DNA of 64,000 bases from Adlercreutzia shanghongiae (GCF_035830635.1 NZ_JAYMFI010000003.1:248001-312000); one strand, 5' to 3'. Shown: positions 1-9,675, counted from the first letter of the stretch. Made by a program: numbers and translations. The notes: generated by a model not told the origin, from the sequence alone.

Positions 1-23
1 TAGGCTCTCTTTGAGTCACCTGC

Positions 24-62
24 AAAGGGGCGGCGACCTGCTCGGGTCGCCGCCCCTTTTTC
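24..62 (+). terminator. Rho-independent terminator of an upstream gene
   Basis: A perfect 12-bp GC-rich stem (27-38 with 45-56) has a 6-nt loop and is flanked by A and T runs, so it could work in both directions. It most likely ends a plus-strand gene that lies mostly left of the window; the TAG at 1-3 could be that gene's stop, but this cannot be verified. The interval 63-370 holds no convincing gene, only the palindromic element at 191-288. Confidence 0.85.
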
Positions 63-190
63 GTGCCTAAACGAGATTCTTAGAATCTTTGGGCTGCAGA
101 CCGCATCTTGCCCCAGGGCCTCTTCCGCTTTCCGCCAAAGGACTGCCGACATCGAAAGACTGCAGGCTGTGGTCCTCCGGGAAATCGGGC

Positions 191-288
191 AAATAATGCG
201 GATATGGACGTCGTTTTGGCAAAAATGCGCGATATGGACGTCATTTCGGGGTCATTTTTGCGATTTGCGCGTCCATATCGCCCATATT
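191..288. repeat. Intergenic palindromic element with repeated arms
   Basis: The 10-mer GATATGGACG occurs at 201-210 and 231-240, and its reverse complement lies at 270-280, so either left copy can pair with the right arm. The perfect pairing is 229-240 with 270-281. Inner segments CAAAAATG (220-227) and CATTTTTG (253-260) are also complementary. No coding signal is visible. It resembles a REP/MITE-type or regulatory RNA hairpin, but I do not recognise a family. Confidence 0.6.
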
Positions 289-370
289 TGACCGGTTTAT
301 CTCCCAAGGTTAAATCGTCGCAGGCGCACTTTTGTCCCATAGGCCCACCGCCTATGTCCCTCTTTTTCGC

Positions 371-401
371 ATAAAAAGAGGGGCGACGTCGTCGCCCCTC
401 T
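371..401 (-). terminator. Terminator of the cell-wall/kinase operon
   Basis: A perfect 11-bp stem (377-387 with 391-401) has a 3-nt loop. On the minus strand it is followed by a TTTTTAT tract. It lies about 15 nt beyond the stop codon of the PASTA kinase and closes the minus-strand operon 416-7799. Confidence 0.9.
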
Positions 402-415
402 GGGTTGCGGGTGGG

Positions 416-2335
416 TTAGTTGGCCGGTGTGGTGCCGCCCTCGCCCGTGCCGTTTGTGTCCGGATCGGTGGCGCCCGGGTCGGTAGTGCCGCCTTCGCCG
501 CCGGGGTTCGACGGGTCCGGATCGGTGGTGCCCGGATTCGTGGGCGGGTCGGGGTTGGTGGGCTCTTCAGGCTCGGGCTCGGGCTCGGGACCCTTGGAGA
601 TAGTAATCTGCACCGTGGCGCCGGGCTTCACCTTGTCGTTCAGGGGATCCTGCTTCATGACGCGGCCCTCGCCCTGCTTGTCGCTGTATTCGCGAGCCTT
701 CACGTCAGCGCCGAATCCCTCGGACTGCAGCTTGTCGATGGCCTCTTCCTCGGTCATACCGATGACGTTGGGCACCGTGGTCAGCTCGCTTCCGCGCGAA
801 GTGACGACCTCGATGGTGGCGCCGGGCTTCACCGGGTCGCCGGCGCTGGGGCTCTGCTCCATAATCTTGCCCTGGGCCACGTCCTCGGAATACTTGCTCT
901 CGGCTTCCACAACCTTAACGCCCGCAGCTTCCGCCTCTTGACGGGCCTCGTCCATAGTCATGTTTTTGAAGTTGGGAACCTCCACGGTATCAGGTCCAAC
1001 GGCGTACGTAAGGGTAATGACCGTGTCCTTCGGCTGCTTCGTGCCGGCGGCGGGGTCCTGCTGCAGAATGGTGCCCTCTTCGACGGACTCGTCCTCTTTG
1101 GGCACGGAGTTAACTTGGAAGCCAAGCTGCTCGAGGGTGAACGTGCCCTCATCGAGGCTCTTGCCCACGACGTCTTCAACGGCGATGGGCTCGTCGTCGG
1201 CGGGGCCGGGGTTGAAGCCGCCGGACACCGCGAAGGCGATGGCCGCCACCAGGGCGATAATCGCCACCGCGCAAACAGCGATGATGGCGGGCTTCTTGCT
1301 CTTCTTCGTGTTGGCGTCATGGTAGTTCGTCGCCTGGAACGCGCCGGTAGAACTCGGCGGGATGGCCGCGGTGCCGCCAGCCACGGGAGGCATGACCTGG
1401 GTACTCGTCATGCCGGGCACCGTCGCGGGCACGGCACCCATCATGCGCGTCTGGGCCTCGGTGAACTGCGAGCTCACGACTCCGGCAGGCAGGGTGACGG
1501 GACGGCCGGCCAGATAGTCGTTCAGGGCCATGCGCATGTCGTTGGCCGTGGCAAAGCGTTGAGCCGGGTCCTTTGAGAGGGCCACCATGATGATGTCCTC
1601 AAGGTCCGGGTCGATATTCGGGTTGATAGACGAGGGCGGCGCCGGATCGTCTTTCACCTGCTGCATGGCCACCGATACGGCGTCGGGCCCATCGAAGGGC
1701 AGCTTGCCCGTGGTGGCCTCGTACAGCACAATGCCCAGCGAGTAAATGTCGCTGGCGGCAGTGAGGTCTTTGCCCTGGGCCTGCTCCGGCGAAATGTAGT
1801 GGGCCGTGCCCAGCACCGCGGATGTCTTGTCGTTGACGGAGTTCTTCGCCCGCGCAATGCCGAAGTCCATCACCTTCACGTTGCCATCGGGCTGCACCAT
1901 GATGTTCTGCGGCTTGATGTCGCGATGGATGATGTCCTGGTTGTGGGCGACGGTGAGCGCCTGGCAGACCTGGGCGCCAATTTCGGCGGCCTTGCGCTGG
2001 TTGATGGCGCCGCGCTGCTGAATGGCAGTCTTCAGGTCGGATCCGCGCACGAATTCCATGACGATATAGTAGGTGTCGTCATCTTGGCCCCAGTCGTACA
2101 CGTTCACGATATAGGGGCTCTGCAGGTTGGCCGCAGCAGCGGCTTCCTGGCGGAATCGCTGGGTGAACGAGGGGTCGGCAGCGAATTGCGGCAGCATCAC
2201 CTTCACGGCCACCACGCGGCCCAGTGTGCTGTCTTGGGCGCGATAGACCTCGGCCATGCCGCCGATGCCGATGCGGTCCTTAATTTCGTAACGGCCGTCG
2301 AAGACCTTGCCCGTCATTGTTCCCTGTCCGGTCAC
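416..2335 (-). CDS. pknB: PASTA-domain serine/threonine protein kinase (PknB type)
   Basis: A 639-residue membrane Ser/Thr kinase that senses peptidoglycan fragments or lipid II and phosphorylates growth and division proteins. The glycine loop GIGGMAEV is at about 23-30, Lys45 sits in AVKV, the catalytic HRD at 137-139 and DFG at 157-159. One transmembrane helix lies near 350-375. Three PASTA repeats follow, each with a V.VP-like start, then a Pro/Gly/Thr-rich tail. The start is GTG, supported by AAGGAG seven bases upstream; an ATG six codons in is the alternative. It is last in an operon with its likely antagonist phosphatase, two FHA readers and the SEDS-PBP fusion, the standard actinobacterial arrangement. 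Confidence 0.95.
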   Translation of the reverse strand: MTGQGTMTGKVFDGRYEIKDRIGIGGMAEVYRAQDSTLGRVVAVKVMLPQFAADPSFTQRFRQEAAAAANLQSPYIVNVYDWGQDDDTYYIVMEFVRGSDLKTAIQQRGAINQRKAAEIGAQVCQALTVAHNQDIIHRDIKPQNIMVQPDGNVKVMDFGIARAKNSVNDKTSAVLGTAHYISPEQAQGKDLTAASDIYSLGIVLYEATTGKLPFDGPDAVSVAMQQVKDDPAPPSSINPNIDPDLEDIIMVALSKDPAQRFATANDMRMALNDYLAGRPVTLPAGVVSSQFTEAQTRMMGAVPATVPGMTSTQVMPPVAGGTAAIPPSSTGAFQATNYHDANTKKSKKPAIIAVCAVAIIALVAAIAFAVSGGFNPGPADDEPIAVEDVVGKSLDEGTFTLEQLGFQVNSVPKEDESVEEGTILQQDPAAGTKQPKDTVITLTYAVGPDTVEVPNFKNMTMDEARQEAEAAGVKVVEAESKYSEDVAQGKIMEQSPSAGDPVKPGATIEVVTSRGSELTTVPNVIGMTEEEAIDKLQSEGFGADVKAREYSDKQGEGRVMKQDPLNDKVKPGATVQITISKGPEPEPEPEEPTNPDPPTNPGTTDPDPSNPGGEGGTTDPGATDPDTNGTGEGGTTPAN

Positions 2336-2413
2336 GTTGATACTCCTTAAAGTTCCACGTACGAGTGCGTTTGCGGTTTGGTTATGCGAACTCTCGTGAG
2401 TCTTGCCATTGTA

Positions 2414-5197
2414 CTACAGCGCCCCCGTCACTTCGAGGGCCGTTTCCAGAACGTCGTGGGCGGCGCTCGCGCCTGCGCCCGATTCGCCGCGCTCGATGAT
2501 GACGGCCACAACGACCTTCGGGTCGGCTGCGGGGGCCATGCCCACAAACCAGCTGTCGTCGTCGCCGTCGCCGCGCTCGTGGGTGCCGGTCTTGCCGGCC
2601 ACGGCGGCATCGTCGAGAGCCGCCTTGCCGCCGGTGCCCTCGGTCACGACGCCCTTCATGATTTCAATCTCCTGGGCGGCCACTTCGGCGTCCATGGCCT
2701 GCTTGAGTTTCACGGGAATAGGCGAGAAACTGCGCTCGCCGTTGGCGTTGTAGATGCCGTCCACCAAGTAGGGCTGCATGATGGCCCCCTCGTTGGCGAT
2801 GGCGCAGCCCACAAGCGCCATCTGCATGACCGTAGCCTGAGGGCCGGCCGGGCTCTCGTGTTCGCCCACCGGCTCGCCGCAGGCGGCCCATGCGGTTTCC
2901 CAGGTGGTCATCTCCTCGGGGTCGGGCATAAGCGAGGTGGCCAGGGGCAAATCGAAGGCGATATCCTCGTTGAAGCCGAAGCTGCAGGCCATGTTCACGA
3001 GCAGATCGCTGCCGAGCTGCACGCCCACCTGGCCAAATACCGTGTTCGACGAGTACCACATGGCCTGTTCCAGCGTGATTTTGCCGTAGGATCGCTTCTT
3101 CACGTTGGTCACGGGCGCGTTGCCGATGTCCATCTCGCCGGGAGAGTCGTAGACCGCCTCGGCCTTGGCGATGCCGTCCTGCAGCGCTGCGGCCAGGGTC
3201 ACTATCTTGAAGGTGGAGCCCGGGGCATAGAGCGCCTGGGTGGCGCGGTTGAACAGCTCGGAGGAGTCGTTGGCGTTATCGGCGGCAGCCGTTAGCAGCT
3301 CTTCGTAGTTGGCCGCGTCGAAGGTGGGGGAGGAGGCCAGGGCGTACACGGCACCGGTTTCCGGGTTCATGACCACCGCGGCGCCCACCTGGCCGGCCAG
3401 CGCATCTTGGGCCGCCTGTTGAATGCGGCTGTCGATGGAGAGGGCCACGTCGTTGCCCTTGGTCTGAATGCCCGCAAGCGAGTTCACCACATCGGTGAAG
3501 CTGGCGAAGTTCTGCTCGCCGCGCAGCGTGTCGTTGTAGGCTGCCTCGATGCCGGCGGTGCCGAAGCGTTGGGACGTGTAGCCCACGATGTGGGCCGCCA
3601 AATCGCCCGCGGGATATTCGCGCTTATAGGAACCGTCGTCTTGGCGCACCGAGGTGGCGAGCACGGTGCCGTCGGCCGTGGAGATGGTGCCGCGCTCCAT
3701 GCGGGCTTCCTTGGCCAGGGTGTGGTTGTTCGCCGGCATGTTCTGGTACTCCGGCGCCTTGATGACCATGAGGTAGGTGAGGTTTGCCACCAGCACGGCG
3801 AACAGCACAGAGAACACGATCATGGTGCCCGTAAGGCGCTTGCCCAAGGCCACGCGGCCGAGCACCGCATCCGACCCGTGGGCGCCGATGGCCCCGGTCT
3901 GGCGCATTTCGGAATCGACGCCGGTGCCCTCGTCGCCGCAGCGCAGCAGGCAGCCGACGATGATGAAGCTGGCGATGAGCGATGAGCCGCCCTGGCTGAT
4001 AAAGGGCAGGGTGATGCCTGTCAACGGGATGAGCCGCGTAACGCCGCCCACGATGATGAAGGCCTGCAGCACGATGATGGAAGTGAGGCCCACGGCGGTA
4101 AACGAGCTGACGTCGGATTTCGCCCGGGCCGCGGTCACGATGCCGCGGATGGCGAAGCACAGGTAAAGCAGCAGCACGCCGGCCGCACCGAGCAGGCCCA
4201 CTTCCTCGGCGATAACGGGGAAGATGAAGTCGCTTTCAGCCACGGGGATGCCGCCTTGGGCCACCGGCTCGCCGCCCATGCCACGGCCGATGCCCGTGCC
4301 GAACAGGTCGCCGTCGGCGATGGAATACAAGCTCTGCACCAGCTGGAAGCCGCCGCCCTGGGCTTCGGCGAAGGGGTCCTGCCAAATGGCCACACGGGTC
4401 TGCACGTGGCCCATCATGCCGTAGAGGGCCACGGCCGCGATGGCGGCCAGGCCGATGGACACGACAAGGTAGAGTTTTTTGCCCGTAGCCACATACAACA
4501 TGATGACGAAGACGGAGAACAGCACCAGGGCAAGACCCAGGTCCTTCTCCAGCACCACAACCACGAAGGCCAGAGCCCACATGACGATGAGCGGGAGCAG
4601 GGTCGCCAGGCTCGGAAGCCACAGCGGGCCCACCTTCCACGTGAATACCGAGAGCATCTCGCGGTTAGCGGCCAGGTAGGCGGCGATGAAGAACACGATG
4701 AGAATCTTCGCCAGCTCGCCGGGCTGGAAGCTGAAAGAGCCGATGCGCAGCCACAGCTGGCCGCCGCCGGATTCGTAGCCGATAACCGGCAGCATGGGCG
4801 ACAGGAGCAGCAAGATGCCGATGATCATCAGCGTGTATTTATAGTTGGCGAGCTTGTCCAGATTGCGCACGATGGCAAGCGTGACGATCATGGCCGCCAC
4901 GCCGATGAACAGCCACAACAGCTGGTTCACGGCCAAATCGGGCACGATGCGGGTCACAAAGGCGATGCCGATGCCCGACAGCGCGAAGGAGATGGGCAGA
5001 ATGGCCGGGTCTGCCGCCGGGGCTAGCAGGCGCACGGCAATATGGGCCACGAGGAACGCGGCGAAAATGCCCAGGGGCACGCCCAGCGTGTTGAAGGAAA
5101 GCTCCTGACCGCCGGTGACCACCATCATGGCGAAAAGCACGATGACGATGGGCGAGGCGATGAGCAAAAGCATCAGCTCTATGTTGCGGCGCGTCAT
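2414..5197 (-). CDS. Fused SEDS glycosyltransferase (FtsW/RodA) and class B penicillin-binding protein
   Basis: One 927-residue frame holds two enzymes of septal or lateral wall synthesis. Residues 1 to about 410 are a multi-span FtsW/RodA-type SEDS polymerase (GGSSL near its C-terminus). A linker is followed by one TM helix near 455 and a periplasmic transpeptidase: nucleophile motif STFK (Ser about 661), SSN (about 717) and KTG (about 869). SEDS and bPBP partners are usually separate neighbouring genes (rodA and pbpA in this operon type), so the fusion fixes 1:1 stoichiometry. I see no stop or frameshift at the joint. The start overlaps the stop of the PP2C gene by four bases, implying translational coupling. 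Confidence 0.93.
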   Translation of the reverse strand: MTRRNIELMLLLIASPIVIVLFAMMVVTGGQELSFNTLGVPLGIFAAFLVAHIAVRLLAPAADPAILPISFALSGIGIAFVTRIVPDLAVNQLLWLFIGVAAMIVTLAIVRNLDKLANYKYTLMIIGILLLLSPMLPVIGYESGGGQLWLRIGSFSFQPGELAKILIVFFIAAYLAANREMLSVFTWKVGPLWLPSLATLLPLIVMWALAFVVVVLEKDLGLALVLFSVFVIMLYVATGKKLYLVVSIGLAAIAAVALYGMMGHVQTRVAIWQDPFAEAQGGGFQLVQSLYSIADGDLFGTGIGRGMGGEPVAQGGIPVAESDFIFPVIAEEVGLLGAAGVLLLYLCFAIRGIVTAARAKSDVSSFTAVGLTSIIVLQAFIIVGGVTRLIPLTGITLPFISQGGSSLIASFIIVGCLLRCGDEGTGVDSEMRQTGAIGAHGSDAVLGRVALGKRLTGTMIVFSVLFAVLVANLTYLMVIKAPEYQNMPANNHTLAKEARMERGTISTADGTVLATSVRQDDGSYKREYPAGDLAAHIVGYTSQRFGTAGIEAAYNDTLRGEQNFASFTDVVNSLAGIQTKGNDVALSIDSRIQQAAQDALAGQVGAAVVMNPETGAVYALASSPTFDAANYEELLTAAADNANDSSELFNRATQALYAPGSTFKIVTLAAALQDGIAKAEAVYDSPGEMDIGNAPVTNVKKRSYGKITLEQAMWYSSNTVFGQVGVQLGSDLLVNMACSFGFNEDIAFDLPLATSLMPDPEEMTTWETAWAACGEPVGEHESPAGPQATVMQMALVGCAIANEGAIMQPYLVDGIYNANGERSFSPIPVKLKQAMDAEVAAQEIEIMKGVVTEGTGGKAALDDAAVAGKTGTHERGDGDDDSWFVGMAPAADPKVVVAVIIERGESGAGASAAHDVLETALEVTGAL

Positions 5198-6504
5198 CGG
5201 CCGGTGCCTTTCGCGCTGTCTGAGGCCTGCGCATCGGCGGAATCGCCGCGAGGCTGGGTGCCGGTCGCGTTGCCGTCGATCGCGTTGCCGCTCTCATTGT
5301 CGCCACCCTCGCCGCGGCCGTTTTGACGCGGGGTTCCCGCTGAATCGTTCTGGTTTTCGGCGCCCTTCTCGGGCTCGGTCGGCTGGTTCGCCTCGGCTGC
5401 GGCCCGGGCGGCCTCCTCTTCGGCGGCTTTGCGCTCGGCAATCTCCTGCTCGTATCCGGCAACGAGGCTTTCGGCCGCGGCCAGCGAGTCAACCTTGATG
5501 CCCTCTTCGCGCAGGCGGTTGGCGGTACCGGGCTGCAGATCGTCTAAGGCAACCTCGGTCACGCGATCAAGATGATTGAACGAAATGCCGAACAAATCGC
5601 CGGGAACGCCCTGGTAAATAGCGACTTTTCCGTCTTGCTCCACCAAATAGGCGGAATTCGAGGCGAGATAGTTGAAACCGTAGGCGCAACCGGCGATGAT
5701 GGCCACAAGCAGCAGTGCCAGCATGATGGCCGTGGCGCGGCTCTTGCGCGTCATTTTGCGGCGGCGCTGCTCGGCCAGGCCCGTTACGTCCACGACGATG
5801 ACGGTGACGTTGTCGTAGCCGCCGCGGGCCACCGCCTCGTTCACCAGCTGGGCGGCGCAGCGCTGGGGCTCGCTGTTGTTCGCGAGAATCTTCGCAATTT
5901 GGTCGTCCTCCAGCATCGTGGACAGGCCGTCGGAGCACAGAAGCAGACGATCGCCTGCTTCCACGGAAATCTCGAAGAGGTCCGGCTGGGTGCGTGGGTC
6001 GCTGCCCAGGGCGCGGGTGATGACCGAGCGCTGGGGATGCACGCGGGCTTCGGCTTCGGTGATCTGGCCCGCCTCGATGAGGTCGGCCACGAGCGAATGG
6101 TCGCGAGTGAGCTGCTGCATCTCGCCGCGGTGGAGCAGATAGGCCCGCGAGTCGCCCACCTGGGCGATGACGAGCTTTTCTTTCTCCAACATGGCGGCGG
6201 TGCAGGTGCAGCCCATGCCGGCCTTGCCGACTCCCTCGCGAGCGGCGCGGATGATGGCAAGGTTCGCCTCTTCCACGGCCTGGCCGAGGGCCGAGGCGTC
6301 CGGATGGGCCGGGGCGCGGTCGCAAATGACGTCCACGGCAATTTCCGAGGCTACTTCGCCGGCAGCGTGGCCTCCCATGCCGTCGCAGACGACGTAGAGC
6401 GGCGGCGCTACGGCCAGCGAGTCCTCGTTGTGCTCGCGCACGCAGCCGACATCGGTGCGGCTGCCGAAGGTGGCGCCGCTTTTCCGGCGCTTTGCCCGAG
6501 CCAT
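5194..6504 (-). CDS. pstP: PP2C-family Ser/Thr phosphatase with TM anchor (PstP type)
   Basis: A 436-residue metal-dependent phosphatase that reverses PknB-type phosphorylation. The cytoplasmic PP2C domain spans about 12-245 and includes CDGMGGHAAGE (metal-binding Asp/Gly), DSRAYL, LLLCSDGLS and GGYDNVTVIVVD. A single membrane helix (about 262-282) is followed by an extracytoplasmic segment and a low-complexity Glu/Ala/Asn-rich tail. The TM-plus-extracellular layout matches PstP. The start ATG overlaps the stop of the upstream FHA gene by one base, and its own stop overlaps the SEDS-PBP start, so the three genes are translationally coupled. Confidence 0.93.
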   Translation of the reverse strand: MARAKRRKSGATFGSRTDVGCVREHNEDSLAVAPPLYVVCDGMGGHAAGEVASEIAVDVICDRAPAHPDASALGQAVEEANLAIIRAAREGVGKAGMGCTCTAAMLEKEKLVIAQVGDSRAYLLHRGEMQQLTRDHSLVADLIEAGQITEAEARVHPQRSVITRALGSDPRTQPDLFEISVEAGDRLLLCSDGLSTMLEDDQIAKILANNSEPQRCAAQLVNEAVARGGYDNVTVIVVDVTGLAEQRRRKMTRKSRATAIMLALLLVAIIAGCAYGFNYLASNSAYLVEQDGKVAIYQGVPGDLFGISFNHLDRVTEVALDDLQPGTANRLREEGIKVDSLAAAESLVAGYEQEIAERKAAEEEAARAAAEANQPTEPEKGAENQNDSAGTPRQNGRGEGGDNESGNAIDGNATGTQPRGDSADAQASDSAKGTGR

Positions 6505-6917
6505 TACTGGTTCCTCACGCGGATATCGACGTCGCCGATGGTGACGAGGTCCTTGTTGCGCAGGGCCACCGGCTCATGGACCGGCCGCCCGTTCACGGCG
6601 GTGCCGTTCTTCGAGCCCAAATCCTCCACGAACAGATTCTGGCCCATCAGCTGGAAGCGCGCGTGGCGGCCGGACACATAGCCGGCGCCGATGACAATGT
6701 CGGCGCCCGGCGAGCGGCCCACGATAACGGGCCCGTGCACGGCAATGGACACGCCGCGCAGCTCTTTCGGGCCGCGTTCCACCGACACCGTCCAGCCGCG
6801 CTCCTTTTTACGGGAGCCTTTGACCATGCCGATGCCGGTGCGCATGATGGCGAACAAAAACAGATAGAGCAGCGCCACGAACAACAGGCGTGCGATTAGC
6901 AGAACGAGATCGATCAC
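6504..6917 (-). CDS. fhaB: Membrane-anchored FHA-domain protein (FhaB/FipA-like)
   Basis: A 137-residue protein with an N-terminal TM helix (about 3-28), a short basic linker, and a C-terminal FHA domain (about 65-130) carrying the phosphothreonine-binding pattern GRSPGAD, SGRHARF and LGSKNGT. FHA domains dock phosphothreonine targets of PknB-type kinases; in actinobacteria this gene links kinase signalling to the division and elongation machinery. It lies between a larger FHA protein and the PP2C gene in the same operon, and its stop overlaps the phosphatase start. Confidence 0.9.
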   Translation of the reverse strand: MIDLVLLIARLLFVALLYLFLFAIMRTGIGMVKGSRKKERGWTVSVERGPKELRGVSIAVHGPVIVGRSPGADIVIGAGYVSGRHARFQLMGQNLFVEDLGSKNGTAVNGRPVHEPVALRNKDLVTIGDVDIRVRNQ

Positions 6918-6956
6918 CGATAGCCTCCTTTAGCTCGCGGGGTCGCGGCCACGGGC

Positions 6957-7799
6957 TTAGATGAGCTGGAACTCGAGGTTGGTGGTGCCCACGATGATGC
7001 GGTCGGCATCGTGGAGGGCAGTGGATTTAATCTGGCGTCCGTTCACAAACGTGCCGTTGGTGGAGCCCAGGTCGGTGAGAATCCAGGCTCCGGACTCGTC
7101 CTGACGGATTTCCGCATGGACGCGGGACACGTTGATGTCGGGAATGACGATGTCGTTCTTCGACTCGCGCCCGATGGTCTCGGCCTGGCCGGGCAGGGTG
7201 AAGGCGCGGTCGTTGGTGATGTCGTAGATGTAGGCCTGACGCGGCTCGTCGTCCTCGTAGTAGTCCTCTTCCACGTACTCTTCAACGGGGGCGGCGGCAG
7301 GGGCCGCAGCCGGGGCCTGATAGCCGTAGCCGGCCGCCGGGGCCGGCGCTGCGGCGCGGGGCATGCCGGCCTGGGGGCGTCCGATGCCGTAGCGGGCGTA
7401 TTCTTCCTGGCGCAGCTGCTCAACGAGCGGAGAGGCCACCATTTCAGCGATGACGTCGAACTTGCCGTGGCGCAGATCGTCGTCCACGATGAAGCGCACG
7501 AGGGGCTGGCCGTCCATGACGAGGCCCTGCTCGGCGGCTTTGGCGGAAAGATAGGTTTCCGTTTCGCCGGCCAACGTGGGGTAGTAGCCCAGAAGGCGAC
7601 GGTCGTCGTCGGCGTTTACCAGAACGGTGTAAAGGGTGGGGGCGTACTGCTTGCCTGCGCCGACCATCTTCTCGCGGCGCATCTGCTTCTCGGCCTTCTT
7701 GGCAATTTGCACCGGCGAGAGCGGCGCGGCTCCCATGCGGTCGGCGGCACCTTCCACGGTGTCTTCCATCTTGCCCTCGAATTTTGAGAGGAGTCCCAT
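6957..7799 (-). CDS. fhaA: DUF3662/FHA-domain protein (FhaA-like)
   Basis: A 280-residue cytoplasmic protein, first gene of the minus-strand operon. The N-terminal half (about 1-120) matches the DUF3662 domain of FhaA. An Ala/Pro-rich and acidic linker (about 140-185) follows, then a C-terminal FHA domain (about 200-278) with GRESKND, SRVHAEI and LGSTNGT. FhaA regulates MurJ and peptidoglycan precursor flow in mycobacteria. AGGAG sits seven to eight bases before the ATG. The 223-bp gap to the divergent UbiB-like gene must hold the operon promoter; I could not place a convincing -35/-10 pair for it. Confidence 0.9.
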   Translation of the reverse strand: MGLLSKFEGKMEDTVEGAADRMGAAPLSPVQIAKKAEKQMRREKMVGAGKQYAPTLYTVLVNADDDRRLLGYYPTLAGETETYLSAKAAEQGLVMDGQPLVRFIVDDDLRHGKFDVIAEMVASPLVEQLRQEEYARYGIGRPQAGMPRAAAPAPAAGYGYQAPAAAPAAAPVEEYVEEDYYEDDEPRQAYIYDITNDRAFTLPGQAETIGRESKNDIVIPDINVSRVHAEIRQDESGAWILTDLGSTNGTFVNGRQIKSTALHDADRIIVGTTNLEFQLI

Positions 7800-8022
7800 G
7801 TGCTTCTCCTTGTTCTTGCGTGTTTAAGCTGCGTTCGTTTGCACATCAGCATATTTTGCCATAAATTCTGTGCCTTCGCCTCAACGACGGGCCACTTTAC
7901 TTAATCGCCATAGTGACAATTTCGTACGAATTCCTGGAAAACAGCTTGATGGCAGGTCAATTGTTGAGCTGTATGCTCGTCGTTTCGCAAGCTAGTATGG
8001 GGCCAGCGAAAGGAGGCGTACC

Positions 8023-9675
8023 ATGGCCACGTTCCAAGAGTTCATGCGTCTTGCCAAAATTAGCTTGGAGGACAAGACGTCGCACAAGCGCATGAACGAG
8101 ATTGTCAAGATCATGCACGAGTACCATGTGCTCTCGGGCCTCACGCCCCAGCGCGCTGTGGAGGTGCTGCAGGCTCTCGGCCCCACCTACGTGAAGATAG
8201 GCCAGCTGGCGTCGAACCGCTCCGACCTTCTTCCCAAGGAGTACTGCGACGCATTCGAAACCTTGCGCGACGATGCTGACCCCATGCCGTTTGAGACCGT
8301 GATCGAGCAAATTGACACGGCGTACCAGGTCTCGTGGCATACCGTATTCGCCTCTATCGACCCGGTGCCTTTGGGCGCTGCTTCCATTGCGCAGGTGCAC
8401 AAGGCCACGCTGCTCGACGGCACGGTGGTGGCCGTGAAGGTGCGCCGCCCGGGCGTGGCCGAGTCCATGGCCGAGGACATCACGCTCATGAAGCACCTGC
8501 TGGCCGCCGGTGAGCTGGCGAGCAACTCCCATCGCGAGATTCTGCTATCGCTGGAAGGTTTCGTGGAAGAGATCGAGCGCACTACCATCAACGAGGTGGA
8601 TTTCTCCATCGAGTTGCACAACCTGGAGCGCTTCCGCAGGGAAATCGCCCATCAGGAGGGCGTTACCTGTCCGGTCGCCTATCCGGAGTACTCCACGGAG
8701 TCGGTGCTGGTGATGGAGTTCGTCCAGGGCGTGGAGATTTCCGACACGGTGGCGCTACGCGAGCAGGGAGTAGATGTGGATGCCTTGGCGCGCCGCGTGT
8801 GCCAAAGCTACGTGACCCAGGTGCTCGACTGCGGCTTTTTCCATGCCGACCCGCACCCGGGCAACATCCTCGTTCGCGATGGCGAGGTCGTGTGGATTGA
8901 CCTGGGCATGGTGGGTTCGCTCACGGCGTCGGAGCGCATGCTCGTGGGGCAGGCGTTCACGGCTGTGGCCACGGACAACGCCTACTTGCTGAAGGAGGCG
9001 GTAACGGGACTCGTGCGCATCATCGGGCCGGTGGACCACGGCGCGCTGCTGGATGCCCTGTCGCGGCTTCTTGCCGAGTACAGCACCGCCGAGGTGAAGG
9101 AGATTAACGTCGGCACCGTGCTCACCGAGGTCATCGAGCTTCTGCGCAGCCAGAACATGGTCATGGTGTCGTCGGTGACTATGCTTGCCCGTGGCTTCGT
9201 GACCATTGAGGGCGTTATTGCCCAGGTGGCGCCGAATATCAGCGTCATCGAGATCGTGTCCAGGCACGTCATCGCCCAGCAGGGCGACCCAAAATACGTG
9301 GCCACGCGCCTGGTGGACCTCATGATCTCGGGCACTGGATCGGTGGAGGCGCTGGCCAAGCTGCCTACCCAGCTTTCGAACACCCTGGAGATGGTCGATC
9401 GCGGGCAGATTAAGCTGAACGGCAACGTGGACGTGTCCTCGCGCGTGCTGGCCACCCTGTATGCCTCGGTGGGGCGTCTGTCGTTGGCGCTGCTGTCGGC
9501 GGGGCTGTTTTTGGGGTCGTCCATTTTGTGCACTACCAACATGCAGCCCCAACTTCTGGAAGTTCCCCTGCTCGGCGTACTTGGATACATCGGCGCTTTT
9601 GTGCTGGGGTCCTACTGCGTGTTCCGCATTATGGTGTCCCGCCACCGCCTCTTGAACAACGAGGAGCCCCGGTAG
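8023..9675 (+). CDS. ABC1/UbiB-family atypical kinase (AarF-like)
   Basis: A 550-residue UbiB/AarF/ABC1 protein. The family motif KxGQ is at about 57-60 (KIGQLASNRSDLLP), the Ala-rich nucleotide loop PLGAASIAQVHKA at about 117-129, and the catalytic and metal site HADPHPGNILV near 273, followed by WIDLGMVG near 291. Two hydrophobic helices at the C-terminus (about 485-540) anchor it to the membrane. UbiB proteins support quinone biosynthesis or extraction; here the lipid is presumably menaquinone, since menB and menE/C occur in this window. AAAGGAGG precedes the ATG. It appears monocistronic. Confidence 0.93.
   Translation: MATFQEFMRLAKISLEDKTSHKRMNEIVKIMHEYHVLSGLTPQRAVEVLQALGPTYVKIGQLASNRSDLLPKEYCDAFETLRDDADPMPFETVIEQIDTAYQVSWHTVFASIDPVPLGAASIAQVHKATLLDGTVVAVKVRRPGVAESMAEDITLMKHLLAAGELASNSHREILLSLEGFVEEIERTTINEVDFSIELHNLERFRREIAHQEGVTCPVAYPEYSTESVLVMEFVQGVEISDTVALREQGVDVDALARRVCQSYVTQVLDCGFFHADPHPGNILVRDGEVVWIDLGMVGSLTASERMLVGQAFTAVATDNAYLLKEAVTGLVRIIGPVDHGALLDALSRLLAEYSTAEVKEINVGTVLTEVIELLRSQNMVMVSSVTMLARGFVTIEGVIAQVAPNISVIEIVSRHVIAQQGDPKYVATRLVDLMISGTGSVEALAKLPTQLSNTLEMVDRGQIKLNGNVDVSSRVLATLYASVGRLSLALLSAGLFLGSSILCTTNMQPQLLEVPLLGVLGYIGAFVLGSYCVFRIMVSRHRLLNNEEPR

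Noticed and set aside
332..1576. 414-codon plus-strand frame over the PASTA kinase
   Set aside because: Antisense shadow of a well-supported kinase.
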